DNA from: Clostridium gelidum
GTDB lineage: Bacteria; Bacillota; Clostridia; Clostridiales; Clostridiaceae
NCBI RefSeq assembly: GCF_019977655.1
Contig: NZ_AP024849.1
Coordinates: forward strand, 4,063,001-4,127,000
Reading direction: 5' to 3'
Length of the DNA: 64,000 bases
Shown: piece by piece, positions 33,954 through 43,023 of the stretch
Layout: each line of letters begins with the position of its first letter
Position numbering within the stretch: the stretch's first letter is position 1
Position numbers and translations under genes: made by a program
Notes under the pieces: model-generated
Seen by the model: only the letters and a program-made list of their open reading frames with translations
Told to the model about the DNA's origin: nothing
The model's database searches: none

Positions 33954-34712
33954 CTATAACATTATTCCCAAAGTTAATATTCCTATTACCTCACCTACAA
34001 CTAAAGCAAATCCAGCTACATCACCTGATATCCCACCAAATTCCTTTTTGCATTTTTCTACTGCCCATGTAATACCCAGTGTTATTAATAAAACTAACAC
34101 TATCCCATAAAATCGTAACAAAATAAAGGAAATTATAATCATTACTATTATTGAAACTATCATAATTATTTTATCTTGAATATTAGTTCCTTTTTTAAAA
34201 TAAGTTCCAAGAGTGCTTTCTTTTATTGTTGTTCTACTTAATAGAAAATATGCTACAACACTTCTACTTACTATTGGAATTAATATAATTATATAAAATG
34301 GAATATTTTTTTCTAAAACAGAATACATCCCTCCAAATTGCAAAAAAAATAAAATTAATAATGATACTACTGCAAATGCTCCTATTGTAGAATCTTTTAA
34401 TATTCTAAGTTTTTCTTCTTTATCTCTTCTTGAGAGAATTGCATCACAAACATCCATAAAACCATCTAAATGTAGCATTCCTGTAATACAAAATGGTACT
34501 ATCATAATTATTACACTTTTTAAAACAATTGAAACATTTAAAATATTAATTAAATAATATATTACACTCCATATAATCCCAACTATCAGCCCTATGGTGG
34601 GATAAAATTTCATCATATTTTTAACACCATCATCATCCCATTCAATATATGGTGTTGGAAGTACTGTAAACATACTTAGTGCCATTATAAATCCTTTGTA
34701 TAGTTTCTTCAT
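33954..34712 (-). CDS. cobS: Adenosylcobinamide-GDP ribazoletransferase (cobalamin synthase)
   Basis: This 252-residue polytopic membrane enzyme joins alpha-ribazole to adenosylcobinamide-GDP. It shows MALSMFTVLPTP near the start, the active-site block GMLHLDGFMDVCDAILSRRDKEEKL (quoted part: LHLDGFMDVCDAILS), DSTIGAFAV and the C-terminal GDVAGFALVVGEVI. About six TM segments. It overlaps cobU by 4 bp. Full length. Confidence 0.95.
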   Translation of the reverse strand: MKKLYKGFIMALSMFTVLPTPYIEWDDDGVKNMMKFYPTIGLIVGIIWSVIYYLINILNVSIVLKSVIIMIVPFCITGMLHLDGFMDVCDAILSRRDKEEKLRILKDSTIGAFAVVSLLILFFLQFGGMYSVLEKNIPFYIIILIPIVSRSVVAYFLLSRTTIKESTLGTYFKKGTNIQDKIIMIVSIIVMIIISFILLRFYGIVLVLLITLGITWAVEKCKKEFGGISGDVAGFALVVGEVIGILTLGIML

Positions 34713-35248
34713 AAAATAGTTTTCTCCTCATATTTAATATATCTTATGTTACTAAAGCTACATTCTATAACATTATCACAACTCTTTGCTAATTCTTTAT
34801 TTATAATAGCTAATTCCTTTTTAAAAGTTTCAGATACTTCATCATATTTTATAGCATCATTGAATATATAGTCACTTACAATAACAGTATTTTTAGCTTT
34901 CAACATAATTTGTTTTAGTCCATTCAATATATTTACCGAAGGATTCTTTATAATCCCATTTCCTATAAACATTTCATTTGTCAAAAGTGATGTAATACTA
35001 TCTATTAATATTGTATCATTATAATTAATACTATTTACTATTTCATGCAGATTTCTTTGTACTTCTAACGTTATAAAATTTAAGTCCACTCTATTTTGTA
35101 TGTGTTTTTTTATTCTTTCTTCATCTTCTTTATCATAAGGTTTCATAGTTGCAATATATATGACCTTATCTTGATTTAAAGTTAATGCTATTTTCTCTGC
35201 CGCTTCAGATTTACCACTTTTAGAGCCTCCAATTATTAAATACTTCAT
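34709..35248 (-). CDS. cobU: Adenosylcobinamide kinase / guanylyltransferase
   Basis: This 179-residue protein has the P-loop IIGGSKSGKSEAAE (about 4-17), IATMKPYDKEDEERIKKHIQ with the likely guanylylated His, and LIDSITSLLTNEMF. It phosphorylates adenosylcobinamide and adds GMP. The C-terminal third (VSDYIFNDAI...FKKELAIINKELAKSCDNVIE) lacks the usual NE-x-G-IVP and final G-x-P-x-x-K signature, unlike the short paralogue at 33552-33935, which keeps them. Confidence 0.88.
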   Translation of the reverse strand: MKYLIIGGSKSGKSEAAEKIALTLNQDKVIYIATMKPYDKEDEERIKKHIQNRVDLNFITLEVQRNLHEIVNSINYNDTILIDSITSLLTNEMFIGNGIIKNPSVNILNGLKQIMLKAKNTVIVSDYIFNDAIKYDEVSETFKKELAIINKELAKSCDNVIECSFSNIRYIKYEEKTIL

Positions 35249-35258
35249 TGCATATCCC

Positions 35259-35789
35259 TTACTTTTCTACACCTATTCTTGAATTTATGCCTTTTTCATA
35301 TGGATGTTTCACAGCCCTAATTTCAGAAACATAATCTGCAATTTCAACTAACTTTTCATGAGGATTTCTTCCTGTTAAAACTACTTCTAGCCCCTTTGGT
35401 CTATTTTGAAGAAACACTATTACTTTATTTAAAGGCACTAACTCCAAATTAATTGATGCAATTATTTCATCTAATATAAGCAAATCAACATTTTCATCTA
35501 TAGCTTTTTCAGTAACTTTACTAAATCTCTCTTCATGTTCTTTTTTAATTTCCATTTGTTCTTCTGGGCTCATAAATTTAAAAAACTTCATTACTGGAGT
35601 TCCTTTAAAAACTTCAAAGTTTACTCCAAGTTTTTCAATAGAATTTAATTCACCAGTTTCATTATCCTTTAAAAATTGAGTTAATAAAACTTTCTTACCT
35701 CTACCTGCTGCTCTCATTCCAAGTCCCATAGCCGCTGTAGTTTTTCCCTTTCCATCCCCACAATATATATGAATAAGTCCTAGTTCCAT
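35259..35789 (-). CDS. cobO: Cob(I)yrinic acid a,c-diamide adenosyltransferase
   Basis: This 176-residue CobA/CobO/BtuR-type enzyme transfers the adenosyl group from ATP to corrinoid cobalt. The P-loop is IYCGDGKGKTTAAMGLGMRA (about 8-27), and the later LDEIIASINLELVP and RPKGLEVVLTGRNPHEKLVE blocks are classic. It is full length, and upstream of cobU by 10 bp. Called cobO here to avoid confusion with the cobA methyltransferase at 16926. Confidence 0.95.
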   Translation of the reverse strand: MELGLIHIYCGDGKGKTTAAMGLGMRAAGRGKKVLLTQFLKDNETGELNSIEKLGVNFEVFKGTPVMKFFKFMSPEEQMEIKKEHEERFSKVTEKAIDENVDLLILDEIIASINLELVPLNKVIVFLQNRPKGLEVVLTGRNPHEKLVEIADYVSEIRAVKHPYEKGINSRIGVEK

Positions 35790-35915
35790 AAAAATTCCCT
35801 TCTTTCTAAATATTTAATTATTGTATAATAACTTTGTATTGTTTCGAAAAAATACCGCAAATTCATCTCTGAATAATACGGTATTCACAATACTTATCAA
35901 CTCATTGACTGTTAA

Positions 35916-36752
35916 TCATTTTTGCCAATACATTGGCTTAGTAAGCTTCTTTGGTAGTTTTGTATTAATATCACCCTTAGCTGTATTAATTTGACCTTGA
36001 GTTAGAAAAATACTATTGGTTAGATTTGCTCCGCTTAAATTTGCATCTCGCAAATCAGCCCCGATAAAATCTGCAAAGCTCAAATCAACACCCCTTAAGT
36101 CAGCTGCAATAAGATAGGCTCCGCTCAAATTTGCACCTCTAAGATCTTTTTTTCTAAGATCTGAACCCATAAGATCCAATCCGCTACCAAGAGTCTTCTT
36201 ACCCTTTAAAGAATTCATCTGATTACTTTTAACTTTTTTTCGCACAAGTTCACTAGTATGTAAAAGTAAAGTATTAACACCTACTCGCCTTGCTCCCAAA
36301 TCTAATTCTATAAGGGAATCTGCACTTAAAAGTGTTAGGTGCTCTATCTCATTTATCATAACATTTAGCTTATCTTTCATATTATGTTCAGATTTTAGTG
36401 TAAGTGCTTCTTCCAAATACCAAAGCATTTCATGGAGTTGCCTCATAATAATGAACACATCAAACATTTGCTTTGCAGATTCTGGATTTTGCTTCCAATC
36501 ATGTCCACCATAAGTAACTTGAGAAACCCTTTGCCCTGCACCAATGCAGTCATAAGCAATGCAACCCTTTAGCCCTTTCTTCTTAAGGTTATTATGAACA
36601 CTACAGCGAAAATCATCTTGTAGATTAATGCAAGGCTTCCCAGCATCTTTATTAACCGGAAATCCTTCCGTAGCTGAAAAGTACAGGGCAACACAACACA
36701 ATCCAAAACATTTTTCGCAATCAGCTTGTAGATTACAGTAACTCATTTTCAT
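35916..36752 (-). CDS. Pentapeptide-repeat protein with Cys-rich N-terminus
   Basis: This 278-residue protein has two parts. Residues 1-80 carry about ten Cys (CEKCFGLCCVALYF, then C...C...C.AYDC), suggesting an iron-sulfur or zinc site. Residues 190-255 are a short run of A(D/N)LxG pentapeptides (LRGANLSGAYLIAADLRGVD and so on), which fold as a right-handed beta-helix. The middle is helical. It stands between cobT and cobO in the same direction. Homologues I recall are orphan genes, so a B12 role is only suggested by position. Start at ATG 36752; the ribosome site is weak. Confidence 0.75.
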   Translation of the reverse strand: MKMSYCNLQADCEKCFGLCCVALYFSATEGFPVNKDAGKPCINLQDDFRCSVHNNLKKKGLKGCIAYDCIGAGQRVSQVTYGGHDWKQNPESAKQMFDVFIIMRQLHEMLWYLEEALTLKSEHNMKDKLNVMINEIEHLTLLSADSLIELDLGARRVGVNTLLLHTSELVRKKVKSNQMNSLKGKKTLGSGLDLMGSDLRKKDLRGANLSGAYLIAADLRGVDLSFADFIGADLRDANLSGANLTNSIFLTQGQINTAKGDINTKLPKKLTKPMYWQK

Positions 36753-36899
36753 TCATCTCACATTCTTAAAAAAAATATTATTCGTTTAATTATATCATGG
36801 ATACTATATTATTCAATTTTCAAAGAGCAATTTTTTATTGATTACTACTCCGAATCTATAAATTATCCATTCTTTAAAGGCACTTTATATTACTTACCT

Positions 36900-37994
36900 C
36901 TATAGCTTATCCATTTCTTTTAATTCATCTAAATAACTATCATTAATTTCAGCTTCTTCAAAGGTTGCCATGTTATTCATAATAGCGCAAGCTGAATCAA
37001 TTATTGAAAAAGCTAATGGACATCCACTTCCTTCTCCAAGGGCCATATCCAAATTTAATATTGGACTTAAGCCAAGTTCTTCCATTGCCACATTAAATCC
37101 TAATTCTCTTGAACCATGAGACGTAAACATATAATCTCTAGTTTTGGGATTTAATCTAAAAGCTATAAGTGCAGCAACTACTGATATAAATCCATCTATA
37201 ACAACTGGAATTTTAAAATACGCTGCCCCTAAAAATATTCCTGCCATAGCTGCAATATCAAATCCTCCAACTTTAGAAACTACATCTATTGGATTATCTT
37301 TAATTGGTTTATTTATTTCTAAGGCTTTCTTAACAACCTCTTTTTTCCATTCAAACATTTCATCTGTAATTCCGCCGCCTCGTCCTACTACATCTTCCAC
37401 TTTAATATCTGTTAAAGCTGACAAAACTGCACTACTTGTTGAAGTATTTCCTATACCCATTTCTCCAACACCAAGAATTTCATATCCTGAATCTTTTGCA
37501 TTTTTGACGCATTCAATTCCAATTAACATTGCACGCACAGCTTCTTCATAACTCATAGAAGGTCCTTTAGCCATATTACAAGTAGATTTTCTTATCTTCT
37601 TGTTTATTACATCTGGATGATTAAAATCACAGTTAATTCCTACATCAACAACCATAAGCTCTGTATTATTTGCTTTTGCAAGAACTGCAACACCGGTTAG
37701 CCCTTTAGTAAAATTTATAGTTTGAGCTACTGTTACAGATTGTGGTGCTGATGCAACGCCTTCTTCAACAACCCCATTATCTGAAGACATTATTATAACC
37801 ATTCTCTTATTAATCTTGTTCTTTACCTTACCTGTAATCCCAGAAAGTTTTATAGCCATTTCTTCTAATTTACCTAAACTCTTTAATGGTTTTGCAAGGG
37901 AAGTCATTCTTTTATCTGCTTCTATTATTATTTCTTTATTTACCTCTTCAATTGCATTTATAATACCATTTAATTCCTTCAAATCAGTATTCAT
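36900..37994 (-). CDS. cobT: Nicotinate-nucleotide-dimethylbenzimidazole phosphoribosyltransferase
   Basis: This 364-residue enzyme activates the lower-ligand base to alpha-ribazole phosphate. Evidence: MSSDNGVVEEGVASAPQSVT, GVGEMGIGNTSTSSAVLSAL, GGFDIAAMAGIFLGAA, and the C-terminal SHGSRELGF and LNLDMALGEGSGCPLA (substrate-binding Glu in GEGSG). Full length. It is the first gene of the leftward cob operon (cobT to the 27252 gene). The leader 37995-38110 shows no cobalamin riboswitch motif. Confidence 0.96.
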   Translation of the reverse strand: MNTDLKELNGIINAIEEVNKEIIIEADKRMTSLAKPLKSLGKLEEMAIKLSGITGKVKNKINKRMVIIMSSDNGVVEEGVASAPQSVTVAQTINFTKGLTGVAVLAKANNTELMVVDVGINCDFNHPDVINKKIRKSTCNMAKGPSMSYEEAVRAMLIGIECVKNAKDSGYEILGVGEMGIGNTSTSSAVLSALTDIKVEDVVGRGGGITDEMFEWKKEVVKKALEINKPIKDNPIDVVSKVGGFDIAAMAGIFLGAAYFKIPVVIDGFISVVAALIAFRLNPKTRDYMFTSHGSRELGFNVAMEELGLSPILNLDMALGEGSGCPLAFSIIDSACAIMNNMATFEEAEINDSYLDELKEMDKL

Positions 37995-38113
37995 TTTATG
38001 TATCCCCCAATATTTTTCATTTTCTTTTGTATATATTTTAACACTTTTTAAGTACTAATTTAAATATACTAAAAAGTAATTACTAACTTTAATGTAGAAC
38101 AAGTAAAAAAATT

Positions 38114-38152
38114 AAGAGAAGCCTCCCTTCATCTACAGGACAAGCTTCTCTT
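38114..38152 (-). terminator. Terminator after the small wHTH-like gene
   Basis: AAGAGAAGC pairs with GCTTCTCTT around a 21-nt loop, and T-rich sequence follows on the minus strand. It lies between the 59-residue protein gene and cobT. Confidence 0.65.
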
Positions 38153-38209
38153 CTTCATTACATTTTATATTTTCCAACTTATTTTTCAAGAGAAATTTTA
38201 GCCAAAAAA

Positions 38210-38389
38210 TTATTTTGCTGGCTCCCATTTAAAACGAACTGGTGACACAATAGCACTTTCTTTTTTTAATTCTTTAAACGCATTATCAACTTCCTTACGT
38301 TCTAAGCCAGATAACTTTTCAACTTCACCAGCACTTACAGGCTTCCCTGCTTCTTTCATAACTTCCAATACTTTTTCTTTAGCACTCAT
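38210..38389 (-). CDS. Small winged-helix-like protein, 59 residues
   Basis: I translated this short gene by hand. It encodes 59 residues starting MSAKEKVLEVMKEAGKPVSA and ending VRFKWEPAK. The pattern helix, GKPVSAGEVEKLSGLERKEV, helix, then a strand pair (SAIVSPVRFKWEP) fits a minimal winged helix-turn-helix seen as a stand-alone protein in many clostridia. Good ribosome site (AGGGAG, about 8 nt). Monocistronic with its own terminator at 38114-38152. Regulatory target unknown. Confidence 0.75.
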   Translation of the reverse strand: MSAKEKVLEVMKEAGKPVSAGEVEKLSGLERKEVDNAFKELKKESAIVSPVRFKWEPAK

Positions 38390-38450
38390 TTATTCCATCT
38401 CCCTTTGAATAATATTCGATTTACTTACTTCTAATTATATTTCAATAATC

Positions 38451-39056
38451 TTATTTTATCAATTTCATTTTACCCATAAAATCTATTACTAATTCTAAAT
38501 ATTCTTTTTTATGAGCACAAAATTCTTCTGATTTTAGAATAAATTTAGCTTTACTGTCCATTGAGAAAGCCACTATATTTTCTGAGCCTTCTATTATCCA
38601 TTTTTTAAATTCACCAAATGATATCTTTACCATTTTTTCTACTTCATGACCAAGCTCAAATTTAGGATTTTCCATAGGATACAAATATACTTCACATATT
38701 TCATTATTATCAAAATTATCTAAATACATCTTTTCTCTAATACTGCCTACAAATCTTAGTTTTTTTGAATCAATTTCTATACCTATTTCTTCTTTAGTTT
38801 CTCTTATAACTGCTACTTCCGCCTCTTCTCCTACATCTACATGACCAGCTGCTGCTATATCATATAGTCCCGGAAAATCTTTTTTGTCATAAGATCTCTG
38901 CTGAAAGTAAATCCACTTTTCATTACATTCTTCAGCTATTATCCAACAATGCACCACTTTATGAAGAAAGCCTTTAGAATGGATTTCTGAGCGCAAGGTT
39001 ATGCCCAGTTCATTTAATTCATCATCATAAAATGATAACATTTCATCCTTATTCAT
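38451..39056 (-). CDS. Nudix hydrolase
   Basis: This 201-residue protein carries a full Nudix box, G-HVDVG-EE..REtkEEIG-I, seen as GHVDVGEEAEVAVIRETKEE (about 73-92). The preceding segment (WIYFQQRSYDKKDFPGLYDIA) resembles the YfcD/IPP-isomerase-like subgroup with broad nucleotide or isopentenyl diphosphate substrates. Residues 150-195 form a helical tail. Single gene. Substrate unknown. Confidence 0.88.
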   Translation of the reverse strand: MNKDEMLSFYDDELNELGITLRSEIHSKGFLHKVVHCWIIAEECNEKWIYFQQRSYDKKDFPGLYDIAAAGHVDVGEEAEVAVIRETKEEIGIEIDSKKLRFVGSIREKMYLDNFDNNEICEVYLYPMENPKFELGHEVEKMVKISFGEFKKWIIEGSENIVAFSMDSKAKFILKSEEFCAHKKEYLELVIDFMGKMKLIK

Positions 39057-39119
39057 AAATATCTACTCCTTAGAATATCTAATAATCTTAAATATTAAAT
39101 TATAAAAAATGTATTACAC

Positions 39120-40082
39120 CTATTTGCTCGATTTAAAGTAATTTATCTCACACTCATAATCTAAAAGCTGAAGATTTTGCTCTTGAATAATCTCAATTAA
39201 TAAGTCAGAATAAATTTCTTCTCCTTTTTCATTTTCTACAGTACTATACCCTGCTTTTTCAAGTGCCATTGCTTGATCTAAATAATGCACAGCTTGAAAT
39301 ACTCCACTTTGTTTATATCTCTTATTATTTTTAAGAAATTCTCCATAATCCTTTACAGATTCTTTATTACTATTATATACCCTGAAGTTATCTACAATTT
39401 TTTTATTATAGTATTCCGAGGTATTCATATTAATTTTTTTACCCTTCCAACTAGTATCTGCTTTTATTCCAAATAAATTCTTTGCTTTTGTGCTTAAATC
39501 GGATTTACCCCATCCACTTTCTAATATAGCTTGAGAAATAGTTATAGACGGAAGAACTCCATACTTATCATAAACGTCAGCAGCTTCAGTATATAAGTCT
39601 TGAATAAATTGCTGTTTTGAAGGATCATTTAAACTAATTTTCGTAAACCCTGTATATTTTAAATTTTCTATGTAATTATTAACTTTTTCTTTTTGCTTTT
39701 CATCAAAATCTAATTTATTTAACACCACATCTAAATCTACAAGCTTATATGGATTGTTTTTAATTTTAGTGCTTGTACTATTTTTTTCTAAAAACATCGT
39801 AGCCAAGTCATTCACACTTCTATCAGTAACCTTAGAAAAATCATTCTTATATCTGACCCCATCAATTGCAGCCATGTACTGCCAATTAACTTGAAGTTTT
39901 CCAGTGCTTTCTTTATCTGCAGCTTGTATATAAATCTTTGTATCTAATTCTTTCATATTGATATTTTTATATTTTTCTGTATAACTTATGTAAAATCCTA
40001 ATCCAATAAACAAAGCAAAGCATAAAGCTATAATCTTTATAATAGTTTTCATAAAATTCTTTTTTCTTTTTCTTTTGGCCAT
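39120..40082 (-). CDS. Membrane-anchored glucosaminidase (LytG/FlgJ type)
   Basis: This 320-residue enzyme starts with AKRKRKKN and one hydrophobic helix (about 13-33). The catalytic domain at about 160-310 has the glutamate in ITISQAILESGWGKSDLS, FGIKADTSWKGKK, and the conserved NFRVYNSNKESVKDYGEFL (family Y..Y..S..DY..FL pattern). It probably cleaves N-acetylglucosaminyl bonds in peptidoglycan during wall remodelling. I chose ATG 40082 with AGAGGGG upstream; an in-frame ATG 18 bp earlier overlaps that site. The middle region (50-155) is unassigned. Confidence 0.88.
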   Translation of the reverse strand: MAKRKRKKNFMKTIIKIIALCFALFIGLGFYISYTEKYKNINMKELDTKIYIQAADKESTGKLQVNWQYMAAIDGVRYKNDFSKVTDRSVNDLATMFLEKNSTSTKIKNNPYKLVDLDVVLNKLDFDEKQKEKVNNYIENLKYTGFTKISLNDPSKQQFIQDLYTEAADVYDKYGVLPSITISQAILESGWGKSDLSTKAKNLFGIKADTSWKGKKINMNTSEYYNKKIVDNFRVYNSNKESVKDYGEFLKNNKRYKQSGVFQAVHYLDQAMALEKAGYSTVENEKGEEIYSDLLIEIIQEQNLQLLDYECEINYFKSSK

Positions 40083-40269
40083 CTTATAACCCCTCTGCAT
40101 TTGATATAAAAATATTCCGCCAATTTATCATCTGAAAAATCAAGTTGTCCTTTTATTTTGTAATTTAACTTACAAAACACATTCCTATTATATCATGTAT
40201 TATTAAAGCATATTTCATTCCATGCACAAAAAAGTCGGATTACAATTAAAATATACATCATTAAATATG

Positions 40270-40851
40270 TTAAACATTATCTATCTTTTTCATTAACCAA
40301 GCTATATTTTGTCCTAAATTCCTCATATTTTCCATTCCTTCTTCATCCCGAGTAACATCCCCTATATTTTTTCCATAAACCATATTCCAATAAGTTGATC
40401 CAACTAAAAAAACTTCTTTATTAAGTAGAAAATGATTAAGCGTATCAACGGCAGTCATTCCCCCTCCACGACGTACAGCTACAACAGAAGTTCCCACTTT
40501 ATGCTTTAACATTCCAGGGTTAGTAGCAACAATAACACCAGCACGTTCAAGAAAAGCTTTCATCTTAGATGATATATCTGCTGAGTAAACTGGAGACCCA
40601 AGAATAATCCCATCTGCATTAACCATCTTATTAAAACATTCATCGAAAAAATCATCTTTAATAATACACTGTTTTTTCTGTCCACAGCCAAAGCAACCCA
40701 TGCATCCTTTTATTTCTTTATCACATAATTGTACTAATTCTGTTTCAATTCCTTCCTTCTCCAATTCCTCAAATACAGTTTTAATAAGAATAGCTGTATT
40801 TCCATCTTTGCGCGCACTACCATTAATCCCTATAACTTTTAATTTTCTCAT
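40270..40851 (-). CDS. NADPH-dependent FMN reductase / iron-sulfur flavoprotein-like
   Basis: This 193-residue flavodoxin-fold protein has the FMN phosphate loop INGSARKDGNTAIL, the cysteine pattern CMGCFGCGQKKQCIIKDDF (which in related flavoproteins binds an iron-sulfur cluster) and GSPVYSADISSKMKAFLERA. It likely accepts electrons from NAD(P)H or ferredoxin. Start ATG 40851 (MRKLKVIG) with AAAGG 9 nt upstream; a TTG 9 bp before is worse. Divergent from the two-component system at 41020. Confidence 0.85.
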   Translation of the reverse strand: MRKLKVIGINGSARKDGNTAILIKTVFEELEKEGIETELVQLCDKEIKGCMGCFGCGQKKQCIIKDDFFDECFNKMVNADGIILGSPVYSADISSKMKAFLERAGVIVATNPGMLKHKVGTSVVAVRRGGGMTAVDTLNHFLLNKEVFLVGSTYWNMVYGKNIGDVTRDEEGMENMRNLGQNIAWLMKKIDNV

Positions 40852-40990
40852 TAAAATCAACCTTTCACTTTTTTACCTTTTGAATATTATTTGGTTTTTC
40901 TTAATTATACTATATATTTTACAATTATCCCATTACGAACCAAATCAACATTTAGTTTTTAAAATATGAACATTTCTCATCTCCAACTTA

Positions 40991-40999
40991 TGATATAAT
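40991..40999 (+). promoter_or_regulatory. Extended -10 element before the response regulator gene
   Basis: TGATATAAT (TGnTATAAT) lies only 21 bp before the start codon. Initiation near 41006 would give a leader of about 14 nt with GGAGGG at its very 5' end. A clear -35 was not seen, as is usual for extended -10 promoters. Confidence 0.35.
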
Positions 41000-41019
41000 T
41001 ACCATCGGAGGGATCAATT

Positions 41020-41712
41020 ATGAAATATAACTGTTTAATTATAGATGATGAAATTTCCATAGCCGAAACCACCTGTGATTATTTTAATATGTTTGATATA
41101 AAATCTGCATATGCAACAAGCTATGAAGAAGGTATTAAATTCTTAAGTGAAAATGATGTATCTTTACTTTTATTAGATATTAATCTTGGAGAGTCTTCTG
41201 GCTTTGAATTATGTAAAAAGGTACGCGAAACTTCCAATATGCCTATTTTATTTATTAGTGCTAGAACCAGTGATGATGATGTATTAACAGCCTTAAATAT
41301 AGGTGGAGATGATTATATAAAGAAACCTTATAGCTTAAATATTCTGCTCGCAAAAGTAAAAGCTATTTTAAAGAGATATACATCAGATTCTAACTTAGTC
41401 ACGTGTAGTACAAATTTAAAATTACAGAACTTAGAACTTGATTACAATTATCATCAAGTTCTCGTTAACTCGAAGCCTATAAAACTAAAAGAAATGGAGT
41501 TTCGTTTATTAAGTTATTTAATTGAAAATAAAAATAGAGTACTTTCTAAAGATGAATTATTTGAAAATGTGTGGAAAGATACTTTCATTAGTGATGGAAC
41601 TTTAAATGTACATATAAGGCGCCTTAGAGAAAAAATTGAAGCTAATGCTAATAGCCCTACATATATAAAAACAGTATGGGGAATTGGATATGTTTTCGAG
41701 GTAAAAGAATGA
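41020..41712 (+). CDS. OmpR/PhoB-family response regulator
   Basis: This 230-residue protein has a receiver domain with DDE at 9-11, phospho-acceptor Asp53 (LLLLDINLG) and Lys in DDYIKKPYS, and a C-terminal winged helix ending TVWGIGYVFEV. ATG start with CGGAGGG. It overlaps the downstream kinase by 4 bp (ATGA). Together they face the ABC exporter and serine hydrolase genes at 43024-48419, which are the likely regulated operon (inference). Related to the ABC-linked VanR/BceR-like class. Confidence 0.93.
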   Translation: MKYNCLIIDDEISIAETTCDYFNMFDIKSAYATSYEEGIKFLSENDVSLLLLDINLGESSGFELCKKVRETSNMPILFISARTSDDDVLTALNIGGDDYIKKPYSLNILLAKVKAILKRYTSDSNLVTCSTNLKLQNLELDYNYHQVLVNSKPIKLKEMEFRLLSYLIENKNRVLSKDELFENVWKDTFISDGTLNVHIRRLREKIEANANSPTYIKTVWGIGYVFEVKE

Positions 41713-42977
41713 AAAATTTTAAAGGTATCTTACTATTAATAGTATTTGTGTTTTTAGTTGGTTTTGCATCTGCTACCGTCATAATAAAAAATTATTTTAT
41801 TAGTGATATCGATACTGTTCAAATTAATAAAATAGTAAAGGAATCTTGTAATTCTTGGGACAACCTTAATGAATTAGATAAAACTTCATTTACTTATGAT
41901 TTTATAATTATAGATAATAATGAAAACATACTTTATTCTAAAGGCAATAACACTTTTAATTCAATAGAATCCACTATAAAAAAGCACGATACATATATAG
42001 ATATAATTAAAGATAATAAACAAATTGGTACTGCAATAATCTTTACTAATTTAGAAAATGATATTTTTAATTTAAAAAATGAAATATCAAAAGTAATTTT
42101 ATTTTCTTATGGAATACTAAGTGTTTTATTAATTTTATGTTTTTATTATTTATATAAAAATATACTTCATCCTTTCAAAAAATTAGAAAGTTTTGCACAC
42201 CAAATAGCTAATGGTAATTTAGATGCTCCTATTCTAATGGACAAAAATAATGTATTTGGAGCCTTTACAGAGAGCTTTGATATTATGAGAGAAGAACTTA
42301 GTAAATCTAAAAAAAATGAATACCTTGCTAATAAGAGTAAAAAAGAATTAGTTGCTTCACTAAGTCATGATATAAAAACACCAGTAACGTCTATAAAACT
42401 TATTAGTGAATTATTACTAGTAATGATTACAGAGGACAAAATAAAAAATAAAATTTCTTCTATATATAATAAAGCAGATCAAATAGACTATCTTGTAACA
42501 GATATGTTTAATGTTACTCTTGAAGAATTGAACCAATTAAAGGTTACTGTTACTGATAAATATTCTACTGATTTAAAAGATTTATTTCTTAATGCTGATT
42601 ATTATAATAAAATTACATTATCAGGAATACCAGCTTGTGCTATAAAAGTAGATATTCTAAGACTTCAACAAGTCATTAATAATATAATCAATAATTCTTA
42701 TAAATATGCAAATACTAAACTAGATGTGGACTTTAATTTAGATCATTCATTTTTTCAAATTAATATTAAAGATTACGGACAAGGTGTTTCAGCAGATGAA
42801 CTCCCACTACTTTTTAATAAATTTTATAGAGGGAAAAATCCTGATGTACAAAAACAAGATGGCTCAGGTCTTGGACTTTACATATCAAAGTACCTTATGA
42901 ATGAAATGGACGGTGACATTTACTGCTTTAATGAAAATGATGGCTTTAAAGTAGAACTGTTAATTCCACTGTTATAA
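41709..42977 (+). CDS. Membrane sensor histidine kinase
   Basis: This 422-residue kinase has TM helices at about 6-26 and 128-149, an extracellular segment of about 100 residues, HAMP (about 150-203), a phospho-acceptor His220 in SLSHDIKTPVTS, N box QVINNIINNSYKY, and G boxes KDYGQGV and GSGLGLYIS. The start is ATG 41709 with GAGG 7 nt upstream and overlapping the regulator's stop; an in-frame ATG 33 bp earlier is inside the upstream gene. Cognate partner of the regulator at 41020. Confidence 0.93.
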   Translation: MKNFKGILLLIVFVFLVGFASATVIIKNYFISDIDTVQINKIVKESCNSWDNLNELDKTSFTYDFIIIDNNENILYSKGNNTFNSIESTIKKHDTYIDIIKDNKQIGTAIIFTNLENDIFNLKNEISKVILFSYGILSVLLILCFYYLYKNILHPFKKLESFAHQIANGNLDAPILMDKNNVFGAFTESFDIMREELSKSKKNEYLANKSKKELVASLSHDIKTPVTSIKLISELLLVMITEDKIKNKISSIYNKADQIDYLVTDMFNVTLEELNQLKVTVTDKYSTDLKDLFLNADYYNKITLSGIPACAIKVDILRLQQVINNIINNSYKYANTKLDVDFNLDHSFFQINIKDYGQGVSADELPLLFNKFYRGKNPDVQKQDGSGLGLYISKYLMNEMDGDIYCFNENDGFKVELLIPLL

Positions 42978-42980
42978 AAC

Positions 42981-43019
42981 AATGATCAATACCCATTTCC
43001 GTAATGAGTATTGATCATT
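42981..43019. terminator. Bidirectional terminator
   Basis: AATGATCAATAC and GTATTGATCATT form a perfect 12-bp stem with a 15-nt loop between the convergent kinase and serine hydrolase genes. Confidence 0.8.
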
Positions 43020-43023
43020 AACA

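Noticed and set aside
41676..41708. Upstream extension of the kinase to an earlier in-frame ATG
   Set aside because: It lies inside the regulator gene; ATG 41709 has GAGG at good distance and forms the usual ATGA overlap.
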